DNA from: a virus | Direction: 5' to 3' (one strand) | IMG/VR virus record: IMGVR_UViG_3300028556_000023 | Coordinates: 1-40,127 of that record | Length of the DNA stretch: 40,127 nt | Shown: one piece after another, positions 6,701 to 13,922 of the stretch | Layout: every line of letters begins with the position of its first letter | Position numbering within the stretch: the first letter of the stretch is position 1 | The notes under the pieces: generated by a model | Seen by the model: the letters and a program-made list of their open reading frames with translations, nothing else | Databases searched by the model: none | What the model was told of the DNA's origin: nothing | Position numbers and translations under genes: made by a program

Positions 6701-7101
6701 CGCCAGTTCGTGATGCTTACTTTGCATTATGTTCAACTCAACTAACAGGTAACTTGGATAACGTACAAGGCTTTATCCAAAAGAACCAATACCCAGCTCC
6801 TATGAACGCTCTTAGAAGCGAATGGGGTGCTATTGGTAACCTAAGATTCCTAATATCATCCATTGGTTCTATTTCTGCTAATGCTTCTGCATTAGGAGCA
6901 GATATATACAATATCTTCTGTGTTGGTATGGAAGCTTATGCATGTATTGAACAAGATGGATACAGCGCAACCTTTATATATCGTCCACCAATCTATGATG
7001 GCCCATTAGCTCTTAATGCTTCTGTTGGATATAAATTCGCAGAAGTTCCAAGAATTACTAATGATCAATGGGTAATCAATTTAAGAGCTACATTAGCTTA
7101 A
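3767..7101 (+). CDS. Major capsid protein (N4-gp56 family), five exons split by four group I introns
   Basis: Exons: 3767-3923, 4378-4457, 5049-5101, 5850-6068, 6663-7101; joined 948 nt, 315 aa. Start ATG has AAGGAG five bases upstream. Joined junctions read MRR-YNPLATAMVPLG, TAVD-IDAKLSFYGTY, INEQV-TLQNQDPVL and NAYTI-MDNIEGEDKFG. This is the conserved order of N4-gp56-type coat proteins: TLR.RRYNPL, the GVTP loop, YGTY, NQDPVL, RQTEDQLTRDML, NGDNPTEIT, then GEDKFGTAPVRDAYFA. The coat protein forms the icosahedral shell. All four introns lie in the N-terminal 170 codons, in the most conserved blocks. Without splicing the first exon stops after 52 codons (CGA TAA). No intact coat gene lies elsewhere in the window. 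Confidence 0.93.
3924..4377 (+). ncRNA. Group I intron 1 of the capsid gene
   Basis: 454 nt. P1: exon end AGACGAU (3917-3923) pairs with GUCGUCU (3932-3938), with the diagnostic terminal U.G at the splice site. P10: intron AUUAU (3927-3931) pairs with exon 2 ATAAT (4378-4382). P7: AGCA (4166-4169) with TGCT (4280-4283). P8: CTTAGATT (4180-4187) with AATCTAAG (4266-4273). P9: CATTGTG-GAAA-CACAGTG (4289-4306), a GNRA-capped stem. A distal hairpin CTCTTCATTTC/GAAATGAAGAG lies at 4331-4357. The intron ends AACAGATTTG with the terminal G at 4377. Confidence 0.9.
4001..4321 (+). CDS. Zinc-ribbon-like protein encoded in intron 1, read through the ribozyme core
   Basis: 106 aa. The N-terminal part has CTKC (about residues 7-10) and CKPC (about 31-34), like the small protein at 2592. 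From residue 52 the peptide (QPERSKREDLDC) is the translation of P7/P8, and residues 89-103 (SKMRCSEHCGNTVRE) of P8/P7/P9. The same peptides end the proteins in introns 2 and 4. A segment with CKECERIKE and CTHC sits in the P8 loop. It is not a homing endonuclease. AGGGG stands five bases before ATG. Translation could only come from unspliced RNA or free intron. Function unknown. Confidence 0.65.
   Translation: MKKNVNCTKCNIELKLKDGNFMEAIDSSGYLCKPCFANLNKYLHECYLQFIQPERSKREDLDCKECERIKENVYSQICTHCDIDQYLDESKMRCSEHCGNTVREVQ
4458..5048 (+). ncRNA. Group I intron 2 of the capsid gene
   Basis: 591 nt. P1: TGTGGAU pairs with GUCCACA (4467-4473), with terminal U.G. P10: CTAT (4463-4466) with exon 3 ATAG (5049-5052). 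It shares with introns 1 and 4 a 28-nt block after P1 (4475-4502), a 36-nt P7/P8 block (4721-4756) and a 46-nt P8/P7/P9 block (4827-4872). An extra 150 nt after P9 (about 4885-5030) holds further stems, for example AACGG/CCGTT enclosing CGC/GCG, consistent with a P9 extension. Ends AACAGATAG, with G at 5048. Confidence 0.88.
4538..4882 (+). CDS. DUF551-like protein encoded in intron 2, read through the ribozyme core
   Basis: 114 aa. Residues 1-62 match the DUF551 pattern from end to end: MKWIKTSDKLP, a VLIYG strand, a GW turn, then THWMLLPEIPNQ. The rest is encoded by the ribozyme core: QPERSKREDLDC (P7/P8), a P8-loop segment with CEKCKDIKK, and SKMRCSEHCGNTVREAQ (P8/P7/P9). The domain is therefore inserted in the loop that normally hosts homing endonucleases. 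AAGGGG lies nine bases before ATG. DUF551 has no known biochemical role; the intron location is, as far as I know, unreported. Confidence 0.75.
   Translation: MKWIKTSDKLPTLYKSVLIYGNGINNAMDIGWLFNNDGKIEWTTEEYFIPTHWMLLPEIPNQPERSKREDLDCEKCKDIKKGIEWECPSRFIDYLDQSKMRCSEHCGNTVREAQ
5102..5849 (+). ncRNA. Group I intron 3 of the capsid gene
   Basis: 748 nt. P1: AGCAGGU (5095-5101) pairs with GCCUGCU (5110-5116), with terminal U.G; P10 is weak (2 bp). P7: GACTA (5733-5737) with TAGTC (5767-5771). P8: CACC-ATAA-GGTG (5749-5760). P9: CTCTATG-GAAA-CATAGAG (5776-5793). A CCTC-GTAA-GAGG hairpin lies near the 3' end. Ends AACAGATTG, with G at 5849. Its core sequence differs from introns 1, 2 and 4 but keeps the same element order, including AAGCG between P7 and P8 and TGAAC after P7. 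The endonuclease fills 5191-5670 on the other strand. Confidence 0.9.
5191..5670 (-). CDS. LAGLIDADG homing endonuclease, antisense within intron 3
   Basis: 159 aa from ATG 5670, which has AAGGA seven bases upstream; ATG 5697 is an in-frame alternative without such a site. One dodecapeptide motif, AYLAGIMDGEGAF, is near residue 15, carrying the acidic metal-binding residue. One motif and this length are typical of homodimeric I-CreI-type enzymes, which cut intronless alleles to spread the intron. The C-terminus is a long basic helix. It is coded against the capsid transcript, so it needs its own promoter and cannot be made from the capsid mRNA. It is the only recognisable endonuclease in the four introns. 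Confidence 0.88.
   Translation of the reverse strand: MISKYVRKEYTIAQIAYLAGIMDGEGAFLIGAYAKNPKTGTPHFHTTMQVSSTDISLINWLVDNFGGRLQHYSAKQTPKNSRKAVYRWTAHSDRVKHLCEIMIPYLVIKIEQAKVMIQMRDTFEKTRMRKGQQGTQPIEQEVLELRYSLFHKMKSLHIR
6069..6662 (+). ncRNA. Group I intron 4 of the capsid gene
   Basis: 594 nt. P1: ACACGAU (6062-6068) pairs with GUCGUGU (6076-6082), with terminal U.G. P10: AUU (6073-6075) with exon 5 AAT. Core blocks at 6084-6111, 6394-6429 and 6551-6596 are nearly identical to those of introns 1 and 2. The distal hairpin CTCTTCATTTC/GAAATGAAGAG (6616-6642) matches intron 1 with only its loop changed. Ends AACAGATTTG, with G at 6662. Confidence 0.9.
6148..6603 (+). CDS. DUF551-like protein encoded in intron 4, read through the ribozyme core
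   Basis: 151 aa. Residues 1-83 look like a DUF551 domain: MKWRSIEEEPKLNQLLYLCD, a central KGC strand, W residues, then FNWVLVEEMPLPNQ. Then QPERSKREDLDC from P7/P8, a 41-residue helical P8-loop segment (LKKLEYLRQII, IVEIFNELIQE), and SKMRCSEHCGNTVRDK from P8/P7/P9. AAGGGG lies nine bases before ATG, as in intron 2. The P8-loop part is longer than in introns 1 and 2, so that loop accepts variable inserts. Function unknown. Confidence 0.7.
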   Translation: MKWRSIEEEPKLNQLLYLCDRNGFIHKGCLIEKSTGIPGKIGKYWQIFQDTSFGNIEHWEIFVSYDICRFNWVLVEEMPLPNQPERSKREDLDCCKKLKKLEYLRQIIIDENIDCGEWHNDYADIVEIFNELIQESKMRCSEHCGNTVRDK

Positions 7102-7111
7102 GGAGAGTAGA

Positions 7112-8335
7112 ATGGACGGAACTATAATAGGACAAGGTACATTTGTTGCTAACTCTACTGGATTAGCTAACCCTAACCCTGGAGTTGCCTCAATAGGACA
7201 AGCTAACCCTTGGATAATCCAAATCCCTTCTAATGCCGATTGGGTATCAGTAGTTAACTATACTCAATACGGAACAGTAGGAACCACAGGTGCTTATTTT
7301 AATGGAACAGCGAACGCTTCCAATGCGCAAGAGTTCTATTGGCAACGTGGAATGGCTGCGGGTACAGGTATCGTTAGATATAAAGGTGCAGCATCTGCTG
7401 TTCTTGATGGTGATACACTTGTATCAGGTGGATTTACTCTTTATGATCCATCAGCTCAATCATTAGGAGCTCAACCATTACTCGGGCCTGCCGTAGCAAC
7501 AACAGCTTCTACTAATGCTACAAGACCTGTAGTAAGCACAGCTAGCACAGCTGGCGTTTCTGTTGGTACAGTAGTTAGACTAAGTAATACAGCTCAAAGT
7601 GATATTAATGGTCAAGACTTTGTAGTAGGTGCTGTTACTGTTAATACAAGCTTTACACTCATGACAGCAACAAACGCTCTAGCTACTGCTCCAGGTGCTA
7701 TAGGTGGTGCTGGGTTCTATCGTATTGTTTACAATGCTAATAACCCACTGTTCTACCCAAGACGTAGATTAATAACAAACATTACTCAGGCAACAAATGC
7801 TCAGGTAAGTACTGCTATTGCTCACGGATTGACACCAGGACAAGAGATTAGGTTTAGTATTCCTGCGGTTTCGGGAATGATCCAACTTAACCCACAAATC
7901 CTAAACAACTATTTCCCAACAGGGTCTGTTGCTAGCGCTATTATTCTAACTGTTGTGGATGACTACAATTTCACAATAAACATAGATACAACTGGCTATA
8001 CAGCATTCACATTCCCAACAATTGCACAGCAACCAAGCTCGTTCCCAATTGTTGTACCTTTTGGTGAAGATACTGCTACCTCTCTAGTTAACATGGGTAA
8101 CCAAGTTCCAACTATTGCTGGTCAGCAAATATTTAATACCAACTCAGGTATTCTAGCGGATTCTACTGTTAACACTGGCTTCCTTGGCATGATCCTTGGA
8201 ACAGGTGGTAACGGTACTGCCCTAACCACACCAATCCTAGGACCATCTGGTTCTATAGCTTGGTCTTCAGGAAACGTAGCTACTGGAGATGTGATGTACT
8301 GGCGTGCTGGTAAATCAACATATGGCGGTCTATAA
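7112..8335 (+). CDS. Virion structural protein with C-terminal beta domain shared with the 8789 gene
   Basis: 407 aa, rich in Ala, Thr, Asn and Gly, with almost no Lys, like exposed capsid or tail proteins. Residues about 225-340 (ATNAQVSTAIAHGLTPGQEI ... DDYNFTINIDTTGYTAF ... VVPFGEDTA) form a beta domain that recurs in the 117-aa product at 8789. This FCCH-like fold is common in phage structural proteins. The gene is directly downstream of the capsid gene with GGAGAGTAG. Head decoration or an adaptor role is likely, not proven. Confidence 0.65.
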   Translation: MDGTIIGQGTFVANSTGLANPNPGVASIGQANPWIIQIPSNADWVSVVNYTQYGTVGTTGAYFNGTANASNAQEFYWQRGMAAGTGIVRYKGAASAVLDGDTLVSGGFTLYDPSAQSLGAQPLLGPAVATTASTNATRPVVSTASTAGVSVGTVVRLSNTAQSDINGQDFVVGAVTVNTSFTLMTATNALATAPGAIGGAGFYRIVYNANNPLFYPRRRLITNITQATNAQVSTAIAHGLTPGQEIRFSIPAVSGMIQLNPQILNNYFPTGSVASAIILTVVDDYNFTINIDTTGYTAFTFPTIAQQPSSFPIVVPFGEDTATSLVNMGNQVPTIAGQQIFNTNSGILADSTVNTGFLGMILGTGGNGTALTTPILGPSGSIAWSSGNVATGDVMYWRAGKSTYGGL

Positions 8336-8345
8336 AAAACACGAT

Positions 8346-8372
8346 GGATGGCCCGCAAGGGCCTCCTTCTTT
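8346..8372 (+). terminator. GNRA-capped hairpin, possible terminator
   Basis: GGA(T)GGCCC-GCAA-GGGCCTCC followed by TTCTTT. GC-rich stem of 8 bp with one bulge. The T-tract is short, so partial termination or mRNA stabilisation is as likely. Confidence 0.5.
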
Positions 8373-8389
8373 AAATTAAAGGATTAGTA

Positions 8390-8785
8390 ATGTCAGAAGT
8401 AAAAACTAAAAAAGAACCAGTTAAGCACAATCTTAGATATCAACGTGATAAAGATAGAGAAATGGTAAAGGGGATCTTCCGATTCCATGAAGTCCCAGGC
8501 GGAACAATGAGCTTTAACTTTAAGGCTTATAAAGAAGATCCAGTAGAAGCTTTTACCCTTGTTGATGGAATGATCTATAGTGTCCCATTGGGAGTAGCTA
8601 AACATTTAAATAAGAATTTATGGTATCCAATACACTCTTACTCTATGAGTGAAGATGGCCATCATATACAAAAGATAGGCCAAAGAGTAAGACGTTGCAG
8701 TTTCCAAAGTCTTGAGTTTATTGAAACAGAAGATCTGACACCAAACGGACAACCTTTGGTTACTGTAGAAATGTCAGGAATATAA
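8390..8785 (+). CDS. Conserved phage structural-cluster protein, unknown function
   Basis: 131 aa with a basic N-terminus (KTKKEPVKHNLRYQRDKDRE) and a compact domain containing GIFRFHEVPGGTMSF, then DGMIYSVPLGVAKHLNK. I recall similar small proteins downstream of N4-gp56-type coat genes. No membrane or enzyme motif. Position suggests a head completion or decoration role. Confidence 0.65.
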   Translation: MSEVKTKKEPVKHNLRYQRDKDREMVKGIFRFHEVPGGTMSFNFKAYKEDPVEAFTLVDGMIYSVPLGVAKHLNKNLWYPIHSYSMSEDGHHIQKIGQRVRRCSFQSLEFIETEDLTPNGQPLVTVEMSGI

Positions 8786-8788
8786 ACT

Positions 8789-9142
8789 ATGGCAGGTCCT
8801 TGTACAATCATTTCTAATCCAGTCTTCGGCCCATCTATTAGCATAATAGCTTCTATAACTAATGCAAACCCAGCACTCGTTACAACCAGTGCTAACCATA
8901 ACTATATTAGTGGAAACATAGTTCGCATGGATATCCCACTAGGGTTTGGAATGCAGCAAATAAACCAACAAGCCGGTGAAATAACGGTGAGGGGTAATAC
9001 TACATTTACCATCAGTATAGATACTACTCACTATGATGTATTTGCATACCCTATGAGCTATGAACAATGCCCTATTTGTACACCATTTGCCGAAGATAAT
9101 GCCCAGCTTACTGCCGCAGTTCAGAATATTTTAATCCCTTAG
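8789..9142 (+). CDS. Small virion beta-domain protein, paralogue of the 7112 C-terminal domain
   Basis: 117 aa. Aligns with residues about 225-340 of the 7112 product: SITNANPALVTTSANHNYIS, FTISIDTTHYDVFAYP and a closing CTPFAEDNAQ against FPIVVPFGEDTA. Probably a structural protein made by duplication of that domain. Start is three bases after the upstream stop; the GGAGAGAG site follows for the next gene. Confidence 0.65.
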   Translation: MAGPCTIISNPVFGPSISIIASITNANPALVTTSANHNYISGNIVRMDIPLGFGMQQINQQAGEITVRGNTTFTISIDTTHYDVFAYPMSYEQCPICTPFAEDNAQLTAAVQNILIP

Positions 9143-9151
9143 GAGAGAGTA

Positions 9152-10366
9152 ATGGCAACGTATCCTACAAATCCTCCAGCTAATACCCTAGCCGCTATCC
9201 AACAAAAAGTTAGAAGGCTAACCCGAAGCCCATCCGAGTCTCAGCTGACAACTGATGATCTAAATAATTATATTAATACTTTTGTGGTATACGACTTCCC
9301 TGAACATTTACGGATGTTTAACCTTCGTACCACATTTACATTTATTACTAACCCTTTTCAGGATACTTACCCTACTGATACTGCATCTTTTGGATGGTCC
9401 GATCTTTCGGGAGGTACGACTACTAATGCTCCAAATCAACCACTGTTTAACTTTCAGAATAAATATATAAGTATACACTCCCCAGTTTATATAGCTGGAT
9501 ACCAATCCTTCTTCTCACAATCAAGAGAGCAGTTCTTTGGCATATACCCTATGACTAATAGTATCCAATCTATAGGTGTAACTGGAGATGGCGTAACTAC
9601 TTCCTTTCATGGAAACGTAATAAACAACCAAAACAATTTTACTAATGTAACTTCTAGCGCAACCTCTATCCAAAGTGCATCTATCCTACAAAACGAAGTC
9701 CTCTTTGACTCTGTAGATATTAATGAAAACGGCCTTAACCTTGTTGACGTACCAGTTATAGATAGCGTCACCGGTAACCCTACAGTCTGGGGTAACCTGT
9801 ACCCACGAGACGCTCTTCCTACTACTCCACCAGTTGGCATAGCACCATATACTTTTGTAGATCCGGCCATAAGCCCTAATGCAGGTCCATACTTTAATAA
9901 CTATATAAACTACTATACAGGAGCATTTGTAATAACATTTGGAACTGCTCCTAAGAGTGGCCAGCCTATTAATAGCCAAGTTGTTACCGGCACTACTACT
10001 CTTCCGCAGGCATTATTGTTTTATGATGACAAGATCACTCTAAGACCTATTCCAGATCAGCCCTATCGTGTTCAGTTTGAAGCTTATGCCCGGCCTACCA
10101 GATTACTTGAAACCACTTCTGCTCCAGCTTTAGAAGAGTGGTGGCAGTACATCGCTTATGGCACTGCAAAGAAGGTATTTGAGGATCGGCTAGACATGGA
10201 TAGTGTTCAACTTATTCTTCCAGAGTACCGCAAACAAGAAACTCTATGTCTTAGAAGAACAATAGTTCAATACACAAATGAGCGTACAGCTACTATCTAT
10301 ACCGAGCAGACTGGATTATTAGGATCTAGCTGGGGTGGATGGGGCCAAACAGGCGGTAATTTTTAA
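9152..10366 (+). CDS. Probable head-tail connector / tail structural protein
   Basis: 404 aa. The N-terminus (AAIQQKVRRLTRSPSESQLT, DDLNNYINTFVVYDFPEHLR) is a helical adaptor-like segment conserved in phages of this type. The rest is Thr/Asn/Pro-rich beta structure, with a C-terminal helical part (ALEEWWQYIAYGTAKKVFED). Position between head genes and the long 761-aa protein fits a connector or upper tail role. The exact class is not certain. Confidence 0.6.
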   Translation: MATYPTNPPANTLAAIQQKVRRLTRSPSESQLTTDDLNNYINTFVVYDFPEHLRMFNLRTTFTFITNPFQDTYPTDTASFGWSDLSGGTTTNAPNQPLFNFQNKYISIHSPVYIAGYQSFFSQSREQFFGIYPMTNSIQSIGVTGDGVTTSFHGNVINNQNNFTNVTSSATSIQSASILQNEVLFDSVDINENGLNLVDVPVIDSVTGNPTVWGNLYPRDALPTTPPVGIAPYTFVDPAISPNAGPYFNNYINYYTGAFVITFGTAPKSGQPINSQVVTGTTTLPQALLFYDDKITLRPIPDQPYRVQFEAYARPTRLLETTSAPALEEWWQYIAYGTAKKVFEDRLDMDSVQLILPEYRKQETLCLRRTIVQYTNERTATIYTEQTGLLGSSWGGWGQTGGNF

Positions 10367-10381
10367 TTTTAGGAGAGTAAA

Positions 10382-10933
10382 ATGGCATACCAACCCAACA
10401 TTCCAAACGCAAGTGATGCTTTTGCGCAATCCCAGGGCGATGTTAAAGGTAATTTTCAAGCATTAAATCCTGTATTTACACAATTTCAGAACTTTGTTTT
10501 ATTAGGAACCCAAGGATCTGATCCAGCAACAGCTGGAAACCAAATGGCCCTTTATGTTAAAACCGGCTTAGATACTAATCCTCAGATGTTTATAGAACGT
10601 CAGAGTGGATCTACTGATACTCCCGTGATTATAGAGTTTACAGGCTCAGCTAAAGCTACTAATGGCTGGACACGGCTACCATCAGGTATCCTTTTAAAGT
10701 GGGGAACCAGTGTTGCTACTGCTAATGCGGCGACTGCTATAACATTTCCAGTAGGAGCTACAATACCTGCGTTTACTATTGCTCCTTTTAACATCCAGGT
10801 TACACTGCAGGGTAATACTGCATCTCATGGAGGAGCTATATTCTTGCAAAGTATAGATTCAGCTACTCAGTTTACAGTTTATTCTGCTTCAGGTACCTCT
10901 AAAACTGTGTGGTATTTTGCCATAGGAGTCTAA
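10382..10933 (+). CDS. Tail protein, fibre-like C-terminus
   Basis: 183 aa. The N-terminus (PNASDAFAQSQGDVKGNFQA) has the S-Q-x-D-x-x-x-N-F signature seen at the start of many phage fibre or tail-tip proteins. The C-terminus (GWTRLPSGILLKWG ... TVWYFAIGV) resembles trimeric fibre tip domains that end in a Trp/Phe-rich strand. Preceded by TTAGGAGAGTAAA. Probably exposed on the virion. Confidence 0.6.
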   Translation: MAYQPNIPNASDAFAQSQGDVKGNFQALNPVFTQFQNFVLLGTQGSDPATAGNQMALYVKTGLDTNPQMFIERQSGSTDTPVIIEFTGSAKATNGWTRLPSGILLKWGTSVATANAATAITFPVGATIPAFTIAPFNIQVTLQGNTASHGGAIFLQSIDSATQFTVYSASGTSKTVWYFAIGV

Positions 10934-10934
10934 T

Positions 10935-13220
10935 ATGCCATTTGATAGGTTTATGATAGCTCCATTTAATAGTGGACTTCAAACCGATGTGAAACGGTTT
11001 CTTATCCCTGAAGATGCCTTCTCACTATTAAACAATGCTTATGTATTCCGAGGACGAGTAAAGAAACGTTTTGGCTCACGATTACTTGGTGGAACCCAAC
11101 TTACTGCCCGCTTTAGAATCGCGCTTACTGGAGGTGCGGCTGTTGGTATAACCGATGCATCAGGTAATGCAACTGGTACTGTTCCCGGAGCCATCTTTAA
11201 AGTAGGACAGATGTTTTCTATCGGAGCTCAGTTATTTACAGTATCTGTTTTAGGAACTCCTGCAGCGATGCTTAATACTGGAAGTGGAACGGGAACCTAT
11301 AATACCACTACAGGTGTTTATACCTTTACTGGTGCTACAGCCCTTACACAAATATTCTTCTATCCTGCTGAGCCTGTAATGGGATTTGAAGTATACGACT
11401 CGGGAAGCCTTAATAACTATTTTACACTAGGTTGGGATACTCAGTTTGGGTATATATTTACTGGTGGTGCTTGGCAGCGTATAGGAACTACCGTCTGGAA
11501 AGGTAATAACCTTAACTTCTTTTGGGCTACTAACTTCCGTGGAGTAGGTGCTAATAATAGTTATATATTTGTTACTAACTTTAATGCTACCGTTCCAACG
11601 CCAGCGGTAAGTGATGATCCTATGTATTATTATAATGGATCTACTTTTACTGCATTTACTCCCACAGTTATAACCGCTTCATCTACTACCATCCAAACAG
11701 CCCGTATTATAGTAGGTTTTAAGAGTCGGCTAGTTCTCCTAAATACAGTAGAACAAACCGGAGGAACTAATAGTGCCTATGTTAATAGAGCCCGGTTTTC
11801 CCACGTTGGAGATCCTACAGCGGCTAATGCTTTCTTAGAGCCTGATCAAACAGGATATGATGGTGGTGGTTTTATAGATGCGGCTACAAAAGAGCAAATA
11901 ATAAGCGCAGAATTCATCAAGGACCGCCTTATTGTTTACTTTGAGGCAAGTACTTGGGAGCTAGCTTATACAGGCAACCAGGTTGAACCATTTATATGGC
12001 AGAAGATTAATACCGAGCTTGGGGCTATAGCTACATTTAGTACAGTACCATTTGACCAAGAAGTAGTTACTATAGGCTCTACTGGTGTACATAGCTGTAA
12101 TGGTGCTAACGTAGTTCGTATAGACAATAAGATACCTGATGAGATATTTGATATAAAGAACTCTTCAGGAAGTGTAGAGCGGGTATTTGGTATACGTGAC
12201 TATGCCGCTGAAGTAGTTTATTGGAGCTTTCCTAACTATGGAGAAACAGTTGGCGAGAACTATCCCAACAAGATACTACTCTACAATTACCGTAATCAAA
12301 CATGGGCTAACCTTGATGATTGTATAACTGCTTATGGCTACTTTCAGCAGCAAACTGCGCCTACATGGGCATCTATTGGTCTAACCTGGGAGCAGGCAGG
12401 TTCTACTACCTGGGCTGATGGATTCCTGCAACCTCAACCAAGGCAGGTAATAGGTGGTAACCAAGAAGGGTTTACCTTTACCATAGAAAGAGATACAGTG
12501 CGCAATGCTCCTGCTATGCAGATATCTAATATGGTTAATACAACTATACTTAATGTTCCATACGCTACGCTTACCATAGTAGATCATACACTTTCTAACA
12601 ATGAAGATAGTAGTGCGCCTGTAGCTACATCCCAGGACTATATAGCTATAGAGAATGCCCAAGGTGTTAGTGGTATCAATGTAAACTATACAACAGGCAT
12701 AGGTATCTATCCGGTTGCTGCAGTAGTGGATGCTAATACAGTAGTGATCGGACCCCTTAATGCTGCATTTACTGGGACATATACCGGTGGTGGTCAGGCA
12801 ACAAGGGTATCTAACTATAGTATTATCTCTAAGCAGTGGAATCCCTACCTTGATAAGGATCGTAACTTTTATCTTCAGCGTATAGATTTTGGTGTATTTA
12901 AAACTGAATCAGGACAAGTCACAGTAGACTACTCTCCATCTGATACTGAACTATCCATGATAGAAGAAGGCCAGATTAGCGGAGCTATTATGGGTGATAA
13001 TATCCTAGAAACTAGCCCTTATGATATTACTTTATATCCCTTAGAACAGGTCCAAGATAGGTTATGGCATCCTATATATTTCCAAACTGATGGTAACTGT
13101 ATAGAGATACTAATTTATATGAATGATACGCAGCTTCGGAATCCTAATATAGCTTGGGAAAACCTTGAGATCGAGGCTATTATTTTATATACACAGCCTA
13201 CAACTTCAAGGATGCAATAA
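10935..13220 (+). CDS. Large tail hub / DNA-stabilisation-like protein
   Basis: 761 aa. The N-terminal signature MIAPFNSGLQTDVKRFLIPE, then AFSLLNNAYVFRGRVKKRFG, is conserved in podovirus-type genomes at this position. The body has repeated Trp-containing strands (for example ITAYGYFQQQTAPTWASIGL) and could be a propeller-like hub. P22 gp10-type packaged-DNA stabilisation proteins have a similar size, opening and neighbourhood, so a head-plug or tail-hub role is likely. Assignment is by layout, not by a catalytic motif. Confidence 0.6.
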   Translation: MPFDRFMIAPFNSGLQTDVKRFLIPEDAFSLLNNAYVFRGRVKKRFGSRLLGGTQLTARFRIALTGGAAVGITDASGNATGTVPGAIFKVGQMFSIGAQLFTVSVLGTPAAMLNTGSGTGTYNTTTGVYTFTGATALTQIFFYPAEPVMGFEVYDSGSLNNYFTLGWDTQFGYIFTGGAWQRIGTTVWKGNNLNFFWATNFRGVGANNSYIFVTNFNATVPTPAVSDDPMYYYNGSTFTAFTPTVITASSTTIQTARIIVGFKSRLVLLNTVEQTGGTNSAYVNRARFSHVGDPTAANAFLEPDQTGYDGGGFIDAATKEQIISAEFIKDRLIVYFEASTWELAYTGNQVEPFIWQKINTELGAIATFSTVPFDQEVVTIGSTGVHSCNGANVVRIDNKIPDEIFDIKNSSGSVERVFGIRDYAAEVVYWSFPNYGETVGENYPNKILLYNYRNQTWANLDDCITAYGYFQQQTAPTWASIGLTWEQAGSTTWADGFLQPQPRQVIGGNQEGFTFTIERDTVRNAPAMQISNMVNTTILNVPYATLTIVDHTLSNNEDSSAPVATSQDYIAIENAQGVSGINVNYTTGIGIYPVAAVVDANTVVIGPLNAAFTGTYTGGGQATRVSNYSIISKQWNPYLDKDRNFYLQRIDFGVFKTESGQVTVDYSPSDTELSMIEEGQISGAIMGDNILETSPYDITLYPLEQVQDRLWHPIYFQTDGNCIEILIYMNDTQLRNPNIAWENLEIEAIILYTQPTTSRMQ

Positions 13221-13759
13221 TGGCTAATAATGCTAATCAAACAGGTATGTTTATACCGACGACTAATATATGGGATACGTCGAGCCTTGAGAGGGTAAAG
13301 TTCCCTAATCCTGAGATGAAAGAGCTTTTTGTACGCTTATACCAAAACCTGAACTTAACTTCAAATACGCTTAACTTAAGAGATGCTGGATACTACCCTA
13401 TAACTGAGTTTGTTAATGGACAGCTTTACTTTCCAAATCCTGCTTATAATTCGAGTACTTCTACTACTCCTACCTATCGGCAGGTTTATAGGAAGGTTAT
13501 TAACTTTGGGGCTCTTCCTAATACTGGTACTAAATCCGTAGCTCATGGAATAGTTATTACTTCAAGTGTTACCTTCACACGTATATATGCTACGGCTACA
13601 CAGCCAAGTACTTCGTTTATACCAATACCTTATGCAAGTCCTACCTTAGCTAATAACATAGAATTAAACGTAGATGCTACCAACGTGAATATAACAACCG
13701 GTTCAAATAGATCGGCTTATACAGTTACATACGTGGTATTAGAGTGGCTTAAACAATAA
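13220..13759 (+). CDS. Tail protein, unknown class
   Basis: 179 aa, ATG overlapping the previous stop (TAATG). Helical N-terminus (EMKELFVRLYQNLNLTSNTL), then a beta domain with VINFGALPNTGTKSVAHGI, IPIPYASP and NVDATNVNITTGSNRSAYT. This order is common in small phage tail or fibre-base proteins. Last gene of the operon; a hairpin follows. Confidence 0.6.
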   Translation: MANNANQTGMFIPTTNIWDTSSLERVKFPNPEMKELFVRLYQNLNLTSNTLNLRDAGYYPITEFVNGQLYFPNPAYNSSTSTTPTYRQVYRKVINFGALPNTGTKSVAHGIVITSSVTFTRIYATATQPSTSFIPIPYASPTLANNIELNVDATNVNITTGSNRSAYTVTYVVLEWLKQ

Positions 13760-13762
13760 AAA

Positions 13763-13787
13763 TAGGCCCTGCCGCAAACAGGACCTA
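13763..13787 (+). terminator. Hairpin at the end of the connector/tail operon
   Basis: TAGGCCCTG / CAGGACCTA with one mismatch around loop CCGCAAA, four bases after the stop. There is no clean T-run, so it may be a weak or Rho-assisted terminator. The next 80 bases before the promoter at 13869 are AT-rich with nothing else seen. Confidence 0.5.
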
Positions 13788-13868
13788 CATTATTCTTAAA
13801 AATTAATTCTAAGATAAGAATGAGACTTAGATAATATAAATAAGATTTAAAAAATTATAAGTAAAAAA

Positions 13869-13898
13869 TTGTAACCTTGATGTTAAGAGTTTTATACT
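13869..13898 (+). promoter_or_regulatory. Promoter of the ejection-protein operon
   Basis: TTGTAA, 18-nt spacer, TATACT, ending 25 bases before the ATG at 13923. Same layout as the capsid promoter. Confidence 0.6.
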
Positions 13899-13922
13899 AA
13901 ATAGAAACATTGGGAGATAGTT

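Noticed and set aside
6664-7101. A separate 145-aa coat-like gene starting at ATG 6664
   Set aside because: This ATG is the second codon of exon 5; there is no ribosome site and the frame joins exactly to exon 4 after intron removal.
13801-13868. A gene or RNA in the gap after 13787
   Set aside because: Only AT-rich sequence before the promoter; no frame or stable structure seen.
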